Of a DNA stretch of 50,730 nt, positions 24,051 to 34,314 are shown in pieces. Source of the stretch: Clostridium grantii DSM 8605 (lineage in GTDB: Bacteria > Bacillota > Clostridia > Clostridiales > Clostridiaceae). Numbering within the stretch: the first letter of the stretch is position 1; every line of letters starts with the position of its first letter. The notes under the pieces were generated by a model. It worked only from the letters and a program-made list of their open reading frames with translations, searched no databases and was not told the DNA's origin. The stretch lies in assembly GCF_900129965.1 (NCBI RefSeq), contig NZ_FQXM01000026.1:1-50730 (forward strand), written 5' to 3'. The translations under genes and the position numbers were made by a program.

Positions 24051-25691
24051 TCAATATTTACCAAATTCTTCATTCGTTAAGTGAATTTCGTTTGAATTAG
24101 TTTCACTTAAATTTGTTTTATTTTTAATTAATGATTCAGTCTCATTGTCTCTGAATTTAAATGTAGCTACCTCATTCTTTAATAATTCAGCTTGATTAAA
24201 TAATTCCTCACTAGCAGAAGCTGTTTGCTCTGATGTAGCCGAAGTAGATTGTACCACATTTGCTATTTGATTAATACCTTGATTTATTTGTTCTACTCCA
24301 GAAGATTGTTCATATGAAGCCGTTGCAATATTCTGTACCAAATCGCTGGCTTTTGTCACATCAATAACTATTTCATTAAGCGCCTTAGATGTAGCATTTG
24401 CAATTTTAGTACCATCTTTTACTTTCTTTATGGAGGTTTCTATCATTGATGTTGTTTCTTTTGCTGCATTTGCAGATCTAGCTGCTAAATTTCTTACTTC
24501 TTCTGCAACTACTGCAAATCCTTTACCATGTTGTCCTGCTCTGGCTGCTTCTACTGCAGCATTAAGTGCAAGTATATTTGTTTGAAAAGCAATATCATCA
24601 ATAACTTTTATTATTTTAGAAATATTATTTGATGAATTATCAATTTCTCACATAGCTGACAACATGGCATTCATTTGTTTATTACCTTTATTTGCATTTT
24701 TCTTAGCTAATTCCGCAACTTCTTTTGCCATATTTGCATTTTCAGCATTTTTTCTTGTTTGTGTAGCTATTTCCTCTATGGAAACAGTCAATTCTTCAAT
24801 GGAACTAGCTTGCTCCGTAGCTCCTTGAGATAAAGAAGAACTTGAATCTGATACTTGTTTAGATCCTGAAGCTACTTGTTCTGAAGATACATTTATATTT
24901 CTTAAAACGTGATTCATATTTTCTGCCATTCTAGTAAATGTTTTTGCAAGATTTCCAAACTCATCTTTTGAATCTATATCAATATGAATATTTAAATTAC
25001 CTTTTTCTATTTCATTTGCAGATAGCGCTAATTTTTCTATAGAAATTCTTATAAATCTAGTTATAAGTATTCCTAAAATTAAAATAACGACTCCACCCGT
25101 TGCAATTAATACCAACATTCTTTGAATTGTTGCATCAAAATTATTCGAAATATTTTTTTCTAACAATTCTGCTTCTACCATATTTTCCTGTACAAGAGCA
25201 TCTATATCATTATTAACTTCTGCAGCCATGGGATTTAACCTATTAGTCAACTCTGTTGCTGCTTCATAATCTTCAGTTTCCAAAAGCTCCAAAAATTCCG
25301 TTGTGAATTCAGTATATGAAATAATATCCTCTTTAAATTCACTCAAAAGATTTTGTTCATTTTCCGACAAATCATTTTTCTCGTAATTTTCAAGTAAAAC
25401 GTAAGATTCTGACGTAATAGTTTCAATATGCTTTCTCTCATTATCAAATTTATTTAAATCTCTATCTATAATCATATCTTTTGAAACAACTTGAATAATT
25501 AATAAATTTTTTTGAATACTAGTTAGATATGATATCGGTAATAGCTTTTCTTTATAAATAACTTCAGCGTCATTATGTGATTCTTCCAAATTTAGATAAG
25601 CCACTGTTCCAATAAGTATAATAAAAAAAGCCATAATTCCAAAGCAAATAATTAATTTAAATCTTAATTTTAAGTTTCTTAGCCACTTCAT
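24051..25691 (-). pseudogene. Methyl-accepting chemotaxis protein interrupted by an in-frame TGA
   Basis: One continuous frame of 546 codons from the ATG at 25691 (GGGGGGAAA upstream), broken only by TGA at 24650-24648, where the sibling receptors read Met-Ser/Thr-(Asp/Glu)-Ile. One base change from TCA (Ser) would explain it. The N-terminus has two membrane helices (about 11-31 and 190-210) flanking a four-helix-bundle sensor, then HAMP and the first half of the signalling domain. The part after the stop holds the tip (QTNILALNAAVEAA) and return helix, ending HLTNEEFGKY. Truncated before the tip, the product could not reach CheA. Sequencing error or readthrough are alternatives. Confidence 0.88.
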
Positions 25692-25948
25692 AAATTTCCC
25701 CCCAATTGTTTAATAAATATTAGTTTTTCTTTTAATTTATCACTTTTTTAAATAAAATTATTACTACAATAAATATACTACTATATTTTTTTAATAAAAT
25801 CCATGATTAACTATAAACAATTAATATATATGTTCTCAATTATATAAAAAATAATTTTTTTCCTTTTATTTATGGTAAAATAATCATATATTCATTATGA
25901 ATAAAATGTTTACTCAAAATATTAGTAGTAGAAAGAAGTGTGTATATC

Positions 25949-26716
25949 TTGAATTATATAGTATTCGATTTAGAATTTAATAGTGGATTTAATGAAAATA
26001 AAATCACAGTCCCTGAAACAATAATTAAACAAAAGAGACATTGCTTATTCGAAATTATTCACATAGGAGCTGTTAAGCTTGATGAAAATTTTAGAAAAAT
26101 TTCAGGATTCAATGAACTAGTTAAACCTCAAATATACCATCGAATAAATCCTTTTGTAGAAAATCTCACCGGAATTACCATGGATAGTTTAGCGAATGAA
26201 AACCACTTTAATGTAGTTTATAATAACTTTCTTCAATTTATGGGAGATTCTACTAGTGTATTATGTGTTTGGGGCCTTTCCGATATAAAAGAATTATTTA
26301 ACAATGTGGAATATTACAAATTAAACACTACCAAACTTTCTAAAGAATATATTAATGTGCAATTCTATGCTTCAAAATATTTTAACTATCCAAAGGGAAC
26401 TAATATAGGTTTAAGCAAAGCTGTTGACTTACTTAATATAGAAAGCAATAATAACTACCACAATGCTTTTTATGATGCTTGTTATACATCAGAAGTATTA
26501 AAGAAGATTTATAATGATACATTTAAGATCGATACCTACTGTTATTCTAAAAACTTTACCCCCAAAAGTAAATCTAATTCAAATAGCAAAGTTTGTGAAG
26601 AAGCCTTGTTTAATCAATTTGAAAAAATGTATCATAGAAAAATAACTACCGAAGAAAAGTCTATGATCAAATTGGCATACATGATGGGTAAAACAAATCA
26701 ATTTACAACTAACTGA
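25949..26716 (+). CDS. DEDDh 3'-5' exonuclease (DnaQ/KapD-like)
   Basis: 255 residues from TTG at 25949; a GTG at 25940 is also in frame, but the family usually begins MNYIVFDLEF. Exonuclease motifs are visible: Exo I FDLEFN (Asp and Glu near residues 6-8), Exo II around CVWGLSDIKEL near 108-118, and Exo III YHNAFYDACYTSEVL with the His and Asp of the DEDDh type near 170-176. Insertions and a Lys/Ser-rich linker precede a 50-residue helical C-terminal extension (FNQFEKMYHRKITTEEKSM). It probably trims RNA or DNA ends; the exact substrate is unknown. Confidence 0.88.
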   Translation: MNYIVFDLEFNSGFNENKITVPETIIKQKRHCLFEIIHIGAVKLDENFRKISGFNELVKPQIYHRINPFVENLTGITMDSLANENHFNVVYNNFLQFMGDSTSVLCVWGLSDIKELFNNVEYYKLNTTKLSKEYINVQFYASKYFNYPKGTNIGLSKAVDLLNIESNNNYHNAFYDACYTSEVLKKIYNDTFKIDTYCYSKNFTPKSKSNSNSKVCEEALFNQFEKMYHRKITTEEKSMIKLAYMMGKTNQFTTN

Positions 26717-26801
26717 TTTGACTCTTATACATTTTCATATTTATAATATTTAATGTCCTGTTTGAACTTTTATCCTTTAATAAATACTATAAACACCAAA
26801 A

Positions 26802-26823
26802 GCCAGTAAAATTTTTTACCGGC
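26802..26823 (-). terminator. Terminator of the third chemoreceptor gene
   Basis: On the reverse strand GCCGGTAAAA pairs with TTTTACTGGC (one G-T pair) and is followed by TTTTGG. Confidence 0.65.
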
Positions 26824-26840
26824 CATAAGTTTTTTAACTT

Positions 26841-28598
26841 TTAATATTTTCCGAACTCCTCATCACTTAAATGTATTATTCTATTTTTTGATGAACCCTG
26901 CTTTTTATCTACACCATCAAGCAATTTTGAGTTATCCTGGTTTAACTCTTCCATACTTTCATAAGCTGAACTTTCATAGATAGCATTATAGTTATCTTTT
27001 TTTAACTTAAATGTACTAACTTGCTTTCTTAACATTGCAGCTTGTGCAGATAATTCTTCACTAGCTGCAGCCGTTTCTTCTGAAGTAGCAGAGGTACTTT
27101 GAACAACATCAGTTATTTGTAATATTCCTTCATTAACTTGACTTACACCAATAGATTGTTCATTGGATGCTGAGGCAATATCTCCCACCAAATTAGCTGC
27201 TTTTGCTACCTCGTCTACAATTTTGTTTAAAGATTCAGAAGTATTTTTAGCAATTTTTGCTCCTGTCTCTACTTTATTTATTGATCCTTCAATCATGGTT
27301 GTGGTCTCTTTTGCGGCATTAGCAGAGCGTGCTGCTAGATTTCTAACTTCCTCAGCAACTACTGCAAATCCTTTTCCATGTTGTCCAGCTCTTGCTGCTT
27401 CAACTGCTGCATTTAATGCTAATATATTTGTTTGAAAAGCAATTTCATCAATAACTTTAATTATCTTTGAGATATTATTTGAAGATTCATTAATGTCTGT
27501 CATGGCATCAAGCATTTTTTTCATTTCAGTATATCCTTGTTTAGCATTTTCTTTTGCATTTTCTGCTATTTCTTTAGCTTCATTAGCTTTTCCCGCATTA
27601 AATTTAGTTTGAGCTGAAATTTGCTCCATAGATGCAGTTAACTGTTCTACTGAACTAGCTTGTTCTGTAGCCCCTTGTGCTAAAGAAATACTTGAATCAG
27701 CTACTTGCTTAGAACCTGATGCCACTTGTTCTGAAGCTACATTAATATTTGATAGTACTCCATTCATATTATCAGACATTATAGTAAATGCAGTAGCCAG
27801 TGACCCTAATTCGTCTTTTCTTTTAATATTCAAATCAATATTCAAATTTCCTGTAGCTATTGTATTTGCAGCATCCAATATTTTTTTAATTGGATTGCTG
27901 ATAGATTTACTCATGAAAGAAGCAAGCATGTACCCTATAAATATTGAAACTATCAACACAATAAACAAAAGAAATACTGCATTTTTGTACTGACTTTCAA
28001 TTACTTCTTTTTCATTAGAAATAAAGGTTTCAATATCATCTATATAATTTCCTGTTCCAATTATCCATCCAAATGGCTCATATAATTTTACATAAGCTCT
28101 TTTGGGAAGTGGAGTATCTCCCCCTGCTTTAGGGAAAAAATATTCTGAATAACCTTCTCCAGATTCCTTAACTATATTAATAAAATTTTGAATATATTTA
28201 TTACCTTGTTCATCGGTTGCATTGATTCTATTGGTACCTTCAACATCTTTCTTTCCTAAAAGTACTACATTAGTACCTTCTAAAGTATCAACCCAAAAAT
28301 ACCCATTTTCTCCATATTTAGCGTTTCTAATCATATTAGCTGCAATTATTTTTCCTTCATCTTCCGTTATAATCCCTGCATCTATCTCATCATAAATACC
28401 ATCAATTTGAGATACAATAATTTCTACTTGATTTTTAATCTTATCATTATAATTTTCATTTAAAATTTCCTTTGTTTGAGATAGTCTTTCATCATTGTTC
28501 TTGTTAAGTATAAATAAAGTAGCTGAACTAATAATAGCTGATACTAACAAAACGTTTAAAATAATGACAAAAATAAATTTTCCTCTTATACTACGCAT
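26841..28598 (-). CDS. Methyl-accepting chemotaxis protein with single Cache sensor
   Basis: 585 residues starting at ATG after AGGGGGAAT. Helices at about 8-28 and 207-228 flank an extracytoplasmic sCache_2-type domain, recognisable by YGENGYFWVDTLEGTNV, the GSG-like EGYSEYFFPKAGG and the final YEPFGWIIGTGNYIDD. These domains usually bind small organic acids. HAMP follows (about 225-280), then the signalling domain with QTNILALNAAVEAARAGQ at the tip. The C-terminus reads HLSDEEFGKY, as in the sibling receptors. A SigA-type promoter (28679-28707) precedes it. The ligand is unknown. Confidence 0.94.
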   Translation of the reverse strand: MRSIRGKFIFVIILNVLLVSAIISSATLFILNKNNDERLSQTKEILNENYNDKIKNQVEIIVSQIDGIYDEIDAGIITEDEGKIIAANMIRNAKYGENGYFWVDTLEGTNVVLLGKKDVEGTNRINATDEQGNKYIQNFINIVKESGEGYSEYFFPKAGGDTPLPKRAYVKLYEPFGWIIGTGNYIDDIETFISNEKEVIESQYKNAVFLLFIVLIVSIFIGYMLASFMSKSISNPIKKILDAANTIATGNLNIDLNIKRKDELGSLATAFTIMSDNMNGVLSNINVASEQVASGSKQVADSSISLAQGATEQASSVEQLTASMEQISAQTKFNAGKANEAKEIAENAKENAKQGYTEMKKMLDAMTDINESSNNISKIIKVIDEIAFQTNILALNAAVEAARAGQHGKGFAVVAEEVRNLAARSANAAKETTTMIEGSINKVETGAKIAKNTSESLNKIVDEVAKAANLVGDIASASNEQSIGVSQVNEGILQITDVVQSTSATSEETAAASEELSAQAAMLRKQVSTFKLKKDNYNAIYESSAYESMEELNQDNSKLLDGVDKKQGSSKNRIIHLSDEEFGKY

Positions 28599-28678
28599 TA
28601 TATTCCCCCTAAAATTACTGTGTTTTTCTAAAATTCATCAAATGTTTAATTAAAAACAAAAGTATATTAATAATTTTG

Positions 28679-28707
28679 ATTATATCAAATACTTAATTAA
28701 ATCTCAA
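28679..28707 (-). promoter_or_regulatory. SigA-type promoter of the Cache chemoreceptor
   Basis: On the reverse strand TTGAGA (28707-28702) and a perfect TATAAT (28684-28679) are 17 bases apart, about 80 bases upstream of the gene. Confidence 0.6.
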
Positions 28708-28732
28708 TGTATTTTTGTTTAAATGTTTACAA

Positions 28733-28778
28733 TTAAAAGGAAACCACTTATTAATCAATGCAAGTGGTTTCCTTTTAA
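28733..28778 (-). terminator. Terminator of the MoxR/VWA operon
   Basis: A 17-base perfect stem: TTAAAAGGAAACCACTT (28733-28749) with AAGTGGTTTCCTTTTAA (28762-28778), loop of 12. It lies 38 bases beyond the last operon gene. Confidence 0.85.
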
Positions 28779-28815
28779 CTAAATGTTAAATTCATGTGAA
28801 TTATAGAATATCTTC

Positions 28816-31626
28816 TTATTTCTTCTTTTTATTATTCAATAAAGCATCGGTATTTAATAATCCATTACTTTCTTTTTTTGTTTCTTTAATTTTTTCCTTC
28901 ATTTCTTTTTTCTCAACTAATTTTTTTTCAGATAACTTACTTATTTCCATTTCTTCGACAACTTTTTCAACTTCCTTTGATTTTCTTTTATCTTTAATGT
29001 TTTTATTTTTAAGCTCATCAGTAAAGCTTTTATTTACAATAATCTTTTCTTTACTTCCAGATTTATTCTTATTTTTTGCTAGGTTCTTTAGTTTTTGCTG
29101 AAATTTTTCTACTGGAGGATTTAATCTTCTAAAAGCTATATCAAGAATAAAAAATATTAATGCTATTATTAAGAAAATATTAGTTAAATCTTTTTTACCT
29201 TGAACCTTATCTAAATTACCTTGGAATACTTCCTGAGGTTCCTCAATAAATTTTCCATCAATGGCTTTAACTAAATCATCTAAAACAGCACTAGTATTTC
29301 CAATATTATATTCTGGTGAATATGGGAGATTAACTCCAGCTTTGGCTGTACTTAAAATTTCATTTCCATTTTTCTGAATACCTTTTAAGATATAAACCCC
29401 TGTATCATTCAAATCCATTTCTCCACTATATTCTCCCGGAGAAGAAGGATATAATTTCACAGTTTTCTTTTCCATGGAAGGGGTTAAAACTTCAACTTCT
29501 GTATCCACTACAGACTCCAAATCTTTTGTGGTAAATTTGATTTTTGCTTTACTTCCATCTAGATTTACTTCCATATTACTATCAGAACTTTCATAATTAT
29601 CAATAGTCCAGTTAATGATATTTTGCCACAATTTCATATTATTTTCCCAAGATATATAATTCGAACTCCATTTTCCGCTCATGTCAGAGTTCCAAGCAAT
29701 AGTTTTTCCAAGCCCATATCTCCACATAGTAAGTATTGGATCTTCTTCACTACTTTTCAAAACCACTTGTGCAGTATCTTTTGGAGATGAACCTATATAT
29801 CCCAAAAGATTTGGAAGTCCATTATCAGCAACTCCAGATAAAATAGAACTATAATTTTCAATAACCGGAGTAAATTCCTCATTGTTTAAATAAGTTCTTG
29901 ATGCCATAAAAGCCTCTTTAGCAAATATTCTTGGAACATTTGTTGCTTCATCTGAATAATAGTATCTTCCATTTCCCTTTTTTGCTATATTTTCTAGTAG
30001 TACTGTATCCGACCCATTTCCAATAGCTACAGTAGAGATGGTTATCCCATCTTTATTCATTTCCTCAATAAGCTCCTCATATCCTGTTCTTTCTGCTTGC
30101 CCATCCGTCAATAAAATTATATGCTTAATTTTAGCATTACTTTCTTTTAAAGATTCATAAGCTTCCTCAATAGCCGGTAATATACTGGTTCCACCACCTT
30201 CTCTGATTGTACCTATATCTTCCGCTATTGCTTCTTTGTTTTTGATTTGTTGTCTTTCTACAACCCAAAATTGACTATCATCAAAAGTTAAAACTCCTAT
30301 TTCATCTTGTTCTCTTAAAGCATCTAATGTTCTTGTAGCCGCTTCTTTTGCAAGAGCTAATTTTGCTCCAGACATACTTCCTGATTTATCTATAACCAAA
30401 TTAAGTGCCATACTAGGAATTTCTTTTCTTCCCCTTAAATCCATATAAACAGGAAGTATTGTTTCCAAAGGGGTTTCAAAATATCCTCCTAATGCAAAAG
30501 AGTTATCTCCACCTACAGCAACAAAGCCGCCACCTATATCTTTAACATAAGATTCTAAAATATTTAAAAATTTATCGCTAAGATTTTCAGCAGATACATT
30601 GCAAGTGATAACACTTTTATATTTTGATAGATTTTCCAAGGTTGTTGGTAAACTTGAACTTCTTAATAAATCATACTCTATTCCTGAGGCTTGCAAAATT
30701 TTTATTATTTCATTTGCTTCTCCCTCATTATCTTGAACCACAAGTATTCTTGGTCTATCCTTTATATCAGTAAAAGCAGTGGCTTCATTATTCTTCACAT
30801 TAGTATCATTAACCGCATTGATAGTAACTTTATAATTTATGAATCCTCCTTCAATAGCAATATCCTTAAATACAAATTTATTTTCTCCTTTATTTAACTT
30901 TACTTTTTCTCTTAACTTGCTTTCCTCACCGCTAAATAAATTTATCTCAGCATCAGTATTTATAGTGCTGTTAATTGTAACTACCACATTAAATTCTCCA
31001 CCAATACTTAAATTTTGTGGTAAATCAATACCTTCAACAGATACTTCTTCTCCTGTGATTTTCTCTACTTTTTTCACCTTAAAGTCAATACCTTTTTCTT
31101 TTAGTAAAGCAGCCATACTTAAAATATTTCCACTATTTTCTTCTCCATCAGTAATTAATACTATTCTCTTTTTTGTATATTCAGGTATAATGGAAAAAGC
31201 AGAATGAATTGCAGTTTCAAAGTTTGTATATATGCCTTTTGGTGTGCTTTGAACACCAGAAAAAGAAAAATTCTTAGATATAAAACTATCCACTATAGCC
31301 TCTTCACCAAAAGCTGTCACTCCTATATAATCATTTTTATTTTTATATTTTATGGAATCTTTTATAAACTCATCTATTTGATTTTTTTCCGTTTTTACAC
31401 TATCAGATAGATCCGCTAGAAATATAGTGGTTATTTCCTTTGAAGTCCATTTAATAGCCATATTACTTAAAGCAAGTATTAATAAAATAGCAATTGTGCA
31501 CCTAAAAAAAAGCATAATTCTTTTTCTTAATTTATCAACTCTTAATTTTCTACTTATATAATAAATGAATATCAAACTTAAAGGTATAAGAATTAGTACC
31601 CACCATCTTTGAATTTCAAAACTCAA
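28816..31626 (-). CDS. Large VWA protein with glutamine-amidotransferase-like domain
   Basis: 936 residues from TTG at 31626, which follows AGGAGGG; a longer frame from 31662 would run into the previous gene. Two N-terminal helices (about 9-26 and 40-60) and one near 875-890 make it a membrane protein. In between come a first VWA-like domain (DLSDS near 72), a class-I glutamine-amidotransferase-like fold lacking a catalytic Cys (about 290-400, GGGFVAVGGDNSFALGG), and a second VWA with full MIDAS motif DKSGSMS near 413. The tail is Lys-rich and cytoplasmic. It is the last gene of the operon. Such proteins accompany MoxR and DUF58, probably as metal-dependent scaffolds at the membrane. Confidence 0.9.
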   Translation of the reverse strand: MSFEIQRWWVLILIPLSLIFIYYISRKLRVDKLRKRIMLFFRCTIAILLILALSNMAIKWTSKEITTIFLADLSDSVKTEKNQIDEFIKDSIKYKNKNDYIGVTAFGEEAIVDSFISKNFSFSGVQSTPKGIYTNFETAIHSAFSIIPEYTKKRIVLITDGEENSGNILSMAALLKEKGIDFKVKKVEKITGEEVSVEGIDLPQNLSIGGEFNVVVTINSTINTDAEINLFSGEESKLREKVKLNKGENKFVFKDIAIEGGFINYKVTINAVNDTNVKNNEATAFTDIKDRPRILVVQDNEGEANEIIKILQASGIEYDLLRSSSLPTTLENLSKYKSVITCNVSAENLSDKFLNILESYVKDIGGGFVAVGGDNSFALGGYFETPLETILPVYMDLRGRKEIPSMALNLVIDKSGSMSGAKLALAKEAATRTLDALREQDEIGVLTFDDSQFWVVERQQIKNKEAIAEDIGTIREGGGTSILPAIEEAYESLKESNAKIKHIILLTDGQAERTGYEELIEEMNKDGITISTVAIGNGSDTVLLENIAKKGNGRYYYSDEATNVPRIFAKEAFMASRTYLNNEEFTPVIENYSSILSGVADNGLPNLLGYIGSSPKDTAQVVLKSSEEDPILTMWRYGLGKTIAWNSDMSGKWSSNYISWENNMKLWQNIINWTIDNYESSDSNMEVNLDGSKAKIKFTTKDLESVVDTEVEVLTPSMEKKTVKLYPSSPGEYSGEMDLNDTGVYILKGIQKNGNEILSTAKAGVNLPYSPEYNIGNTSAVLDDLVKAIDGKFIEEPQEVFQGNLDKVQGKKDLTNIFLIIALIFFILDIAFRRLNPPVEKFQQKLKNLAKNKNKSGSKEKIIVNKSFTDELKNKNIKDKRKSKEVEKVVEEMEISKLSEKKLVEKKEMKEKIKETKKESNGLLNTDALLNNKKKK

Positions 31627-31637
31627 ATTAAACCCTC

Positions 31638-33440
31638 CTAACTTCTCAAATAAACCCACCATTCACCCAATAAAATCATCAAGGCCAATAAAATAAGATA
31701 AGGTTGAATACTAAAAGCTAGTCTTCTAATGTCTTCATAATTTTGGGCTTTATTTTCTTGAGATACTAATTCCTTATTGATATTTGATTCTTTTTCAGCA
31801 GGAAAATTAACTGAAAATAAATTTTCTATGTTTTCCGACTCAATATTTTGAATTAATTTATATACACCAGGTTTGGCTGTGTCATCAAAATCTTTTATTG
31901 GATATTCTAGGTCTAAACCTTCTTTTTCATTGTTAGGCTTTATAATATACATGTCTTTTACTTGCTCAATAGCATTAATCTTAACTTTTTCCCCACAAAA
32001 ATAGGAAATTCTATCACTAAAAGAAGCACCTAAAAAATAGTTTGTTATATTATTTATGAAAATTGGAAACTCAGCTATTAAAGGAAAATTACTATTATGC
32101 AAATCAAAAGCTAAAACTCCAATATTTCTACCTTTGTATTCACCAACAAAAGCAACTGATGAATCATTAACTTTAATAATTGATTTGCCCCAATATGGAA
32201 ATTCAATATCCTTTATTTCTGATATAGAAAAATCAGCTTTTTCCATATATTTTGTCACATTATTTTCTTCTATTTCCGCTACTCCCCCTGAAAGATTTCC
32301 CCTAACCGCATAAAATTCTGAGTTTCCTTCAGGATTTATAACAAATATACTTCCCTTGTGGGGCATTTTTTCTGGAATCATGCCATCAAAAATATATAAA
32401 TCATAATTATCATCTACGCTATTTATATCTGTGGTTTTAAAAAGCTCAAGATTATTAACTGAAGATAAAGATTTTTCAATAAAAAGATTTTTATTTGTTA
32501 CAAGTAGGGCTTTCTTTGTTTTTGGTTGATTTATTACATAGTATCTTCTGTTATCCTCAATAAGCCCATCCTTTTCACTAATTTCCGCATAAATTGCTTT
32601 AGTATTATTCAACACCATTTGAAAAATCTCAGTTTTTGTTTCTCCTGCTTTAATATTCATATCCTTAACATTTAATAAAGTATCATTAATATCATATATA
32701 GCAAGTTCTCTAGTAACATCACTATTACTTCTATTTGTCACTTTCACCAAAACTTTTCCTTCATTCTCCGCTAAAGTAGCTGCTATATAATCAACACTTA
32801 CATTATCCTTTTCCAAGGCCAAACTTACAAACTCTCCATTGATATCACTTAGTTCTACACTTGAATCGCTAAAAAATATTGCTTTATAGCTATCATATTG
32901 TTTTCCTATGGATTTTACTAAACTCAAGCTTTCGTTGATGTCAGCACTAGAATTTCTTGTTTTTAAACTTTTTATACTATTAATAATTTCACTGATATCT
33001 GAGGAATTGGTCAAAAGAATTTTTGCTTCTTCCTCCATTGAAATAATTGAAAATTTACTTTTCTTAGGTGCAGTTTTTACTAAGTTTATTGCTTTATTCT
33101 TGGCTTCTTCAAATCTGGTATTTTCATTATACAAAGCGCTCATACTTCCGCTATTATCAATAACAATAATATAATTATTAGCAGCTATTCCTTTAAAATT
33201 TATGTATGGGTTTGCTAGTGCAAAAACCAAAAAAATAATTGTTATTAATTGCAACAATAAAAGTAAGTTTTTCTTTAATTTTTGCCAAGGAGTATTCACT
33301 TCCATATCTTTAAGCACTGCATTCCACAAATATATGCTTGAAACTTGCTGCTCATTATATTTTTGTTTTAGAATATACATAAGGATTACAATAGGAATTA
33401 AAAGTAAAAACCAAAGAAAACCACTTGTAAGTAACGTCAT
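31638..33440 (-). CDS. BatA-type VWA membrane protein
   Basis: 600 residues. The N-terminal BatA segment has two helices (about 6-24 and 58-76) ending LLQLITIIFLVFALANPY, directly followed by a VWA domain with MIDAS motif DNSGSMS (Asp95). A long beta-rich extracytoplasmic part and a C-terminal helix (about 578-596) complete it. The start ATG overlaps the DUF58 stop by four bases (ATGA), so translation is coupled. In Bat systems this protein works with MoxR ATPase and DUF58 in envelope stress or complex assembly; the specific role here is unknown. Confidence 0.92.
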   Translation of the reverse strand: MTLLTSGFLWFLLLIPIVILMYILKQKYNEQQVSSIYLWNAVLKDMEVNTPWQKLKKNLLLLLQLITIIFLVFALANPYINFKGIAANNYIIVIDNSGSMSALYNENTRFEEAKNKAINLVKTAPKKSKFSIISMEEEAKILLTNSSDISEIINSIKSLKTRNSSADINESLSLVKSIGKQYDSYKAIFFSDSSVELSDINGEFVSLALEKDNVSVDYIAATLAENEGKVLVKVTNRSNSDVTRELAIYDINDTLLNVKDMNIKAGETKTEIFQMVLNNTKAIYAEISEKDGLIEDNRRYYVINQPKTKKALLVTNKNLFIEKSLSSVNNLELFKTTDINSVDDNYDLYIFDGMIPEKMPHKGSIFVINPEGNSEFYAVRGNLSGGVAEIEENNVTKYMEKADFSISEIKDIEFPYWGKSIIKVNDSSVAFVGEYKGRNIGVLAFDLHNSNFPLIAEFPIFINNITNYFLGASFSDRISYFCGEKVKINAIEQVKDMYIIKPNNEKEGLDLEYPIKDFDDTAKPGVYKLIQNIESENIENLFSVNFPAEKESNINKELVSQENKAQNYEDIRRLAFSIQPYLILLALMILLGEWWVYLRS

Positions 33441-34312
33441 CTTATCACATCCAATTTAATCAAGTTTTCAAAAACAACTTTTTCAATTTCATCATTCGAA
33501 CTCACAAATATATAGTCAGCACCAAGTTTTTTGGAAAACTCTTTTATATTATTTGAAAATTCTTTTAAATGATTTTTATATTTATTTAATAATTGAGAAG
33601 TAATAAATATATTCTTTGATTCTTGAGTTTCTGAATCTATTAATCTAATTTGCCCCTGAAGTTCCGGGTTTAACTCTTCGTTTGATAAAATATGTATTAA
33701 TATAACTTGTTGTTTTTTAAAAATTAAATATTTCACTATTTCTTCTAAATTTCCTTTTGTGAAAAAATCAGAAATAATTATAGCCACTCCTCCAGCATAA
33801 AAACTTTTCTTTTTTATAGATTCTCCAATATTTGTGTTTCCTTCAAATTTTATTTCTTTTAAATAATTAATACAACTATTAAACATATTCCTACCCATAA
33901 AAGTGGTAGAATTACGAAAACTAGAATCTTGAATATTATTTATACATACTCTATCGTAATTATTTAAAGATAAATAACTTAGAATTGCAGAAATTTTCAA
34001 AGCTTGCGTACTTTTTTTTAATTCTCCATAATCCATTGATTTGCTACTATCTATAAAAATATTTACAAAAGCTTCTCTTTCCTCCATGAAAATCTTTACA
34101 AAAAGCTTATCAAATCTTCCATAAGCATTCCAATCGATTCTTCTAAAGTCGTCTCCCATAGTGTATTCTCTGAAATCAGAAAATTCTACTGAACTTCCTT
34201 TAGCCTTTGATTTACGACCTCCAGCAGCGCCTTCTTTCATAAGCATTCTTACATTTAGAGATATATTTTCTAATTGCTTAAAAAAATCCCCATCAAATAT
34301 TTGATCCTTCAA
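33437..34312 (-). CDS. DUF58 protein
   Basis: 291 residues from TTG at 34312, with GGTGGG inside the end of the MoxR gene as ribosome site (2-base gap). The DUF58 signature GDDFRRIDWNAYGR is at 53-66, followed by a VWA-like fold with FIDSSKSM (Asp88). It is the standard partner of MoxR ATPases and is thought to couple their activity to VWA proteins. Unlike many homologues it lacks N-terminal membrane helices, so it should be cytoplasmic and recruited to the membrane by partners. Confidence 0.94.
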   Translation of the reverse strand: MKDQIFDGDFFKQLENISLNVRMLMKEGAAGGRKSKAKGSSVEFSDFREYTMGDDFRRIDWNAYGRFDKLFVKIFMEEREAFVNIFIDSSKSMDYGELKKSTQALKISAILSYLSLNNYDRVCINNIQDSSFRNSTTFMGRNMFNSCINYLKEIKFEGNTNIGESIKKKSFYAGGVAIIISDFFTKGNLEEIVKYLIFKKQQVILIHILSNEELNPELQGQIRLIDSETQESKNIFITSQLLNKYKNHLKEFSNNIKEFSKKLGADYIFVSSNDEIEKVVFENLIKLDVIR

Positions 34313-34314
34313 AT

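Noticed and set aside
24051..24446. Independent short chemoreceptor-like gene
   Set aside because: It is in the same frame as the truncated receptor upstream; its first ATG is an internal Met of the signalling domain.
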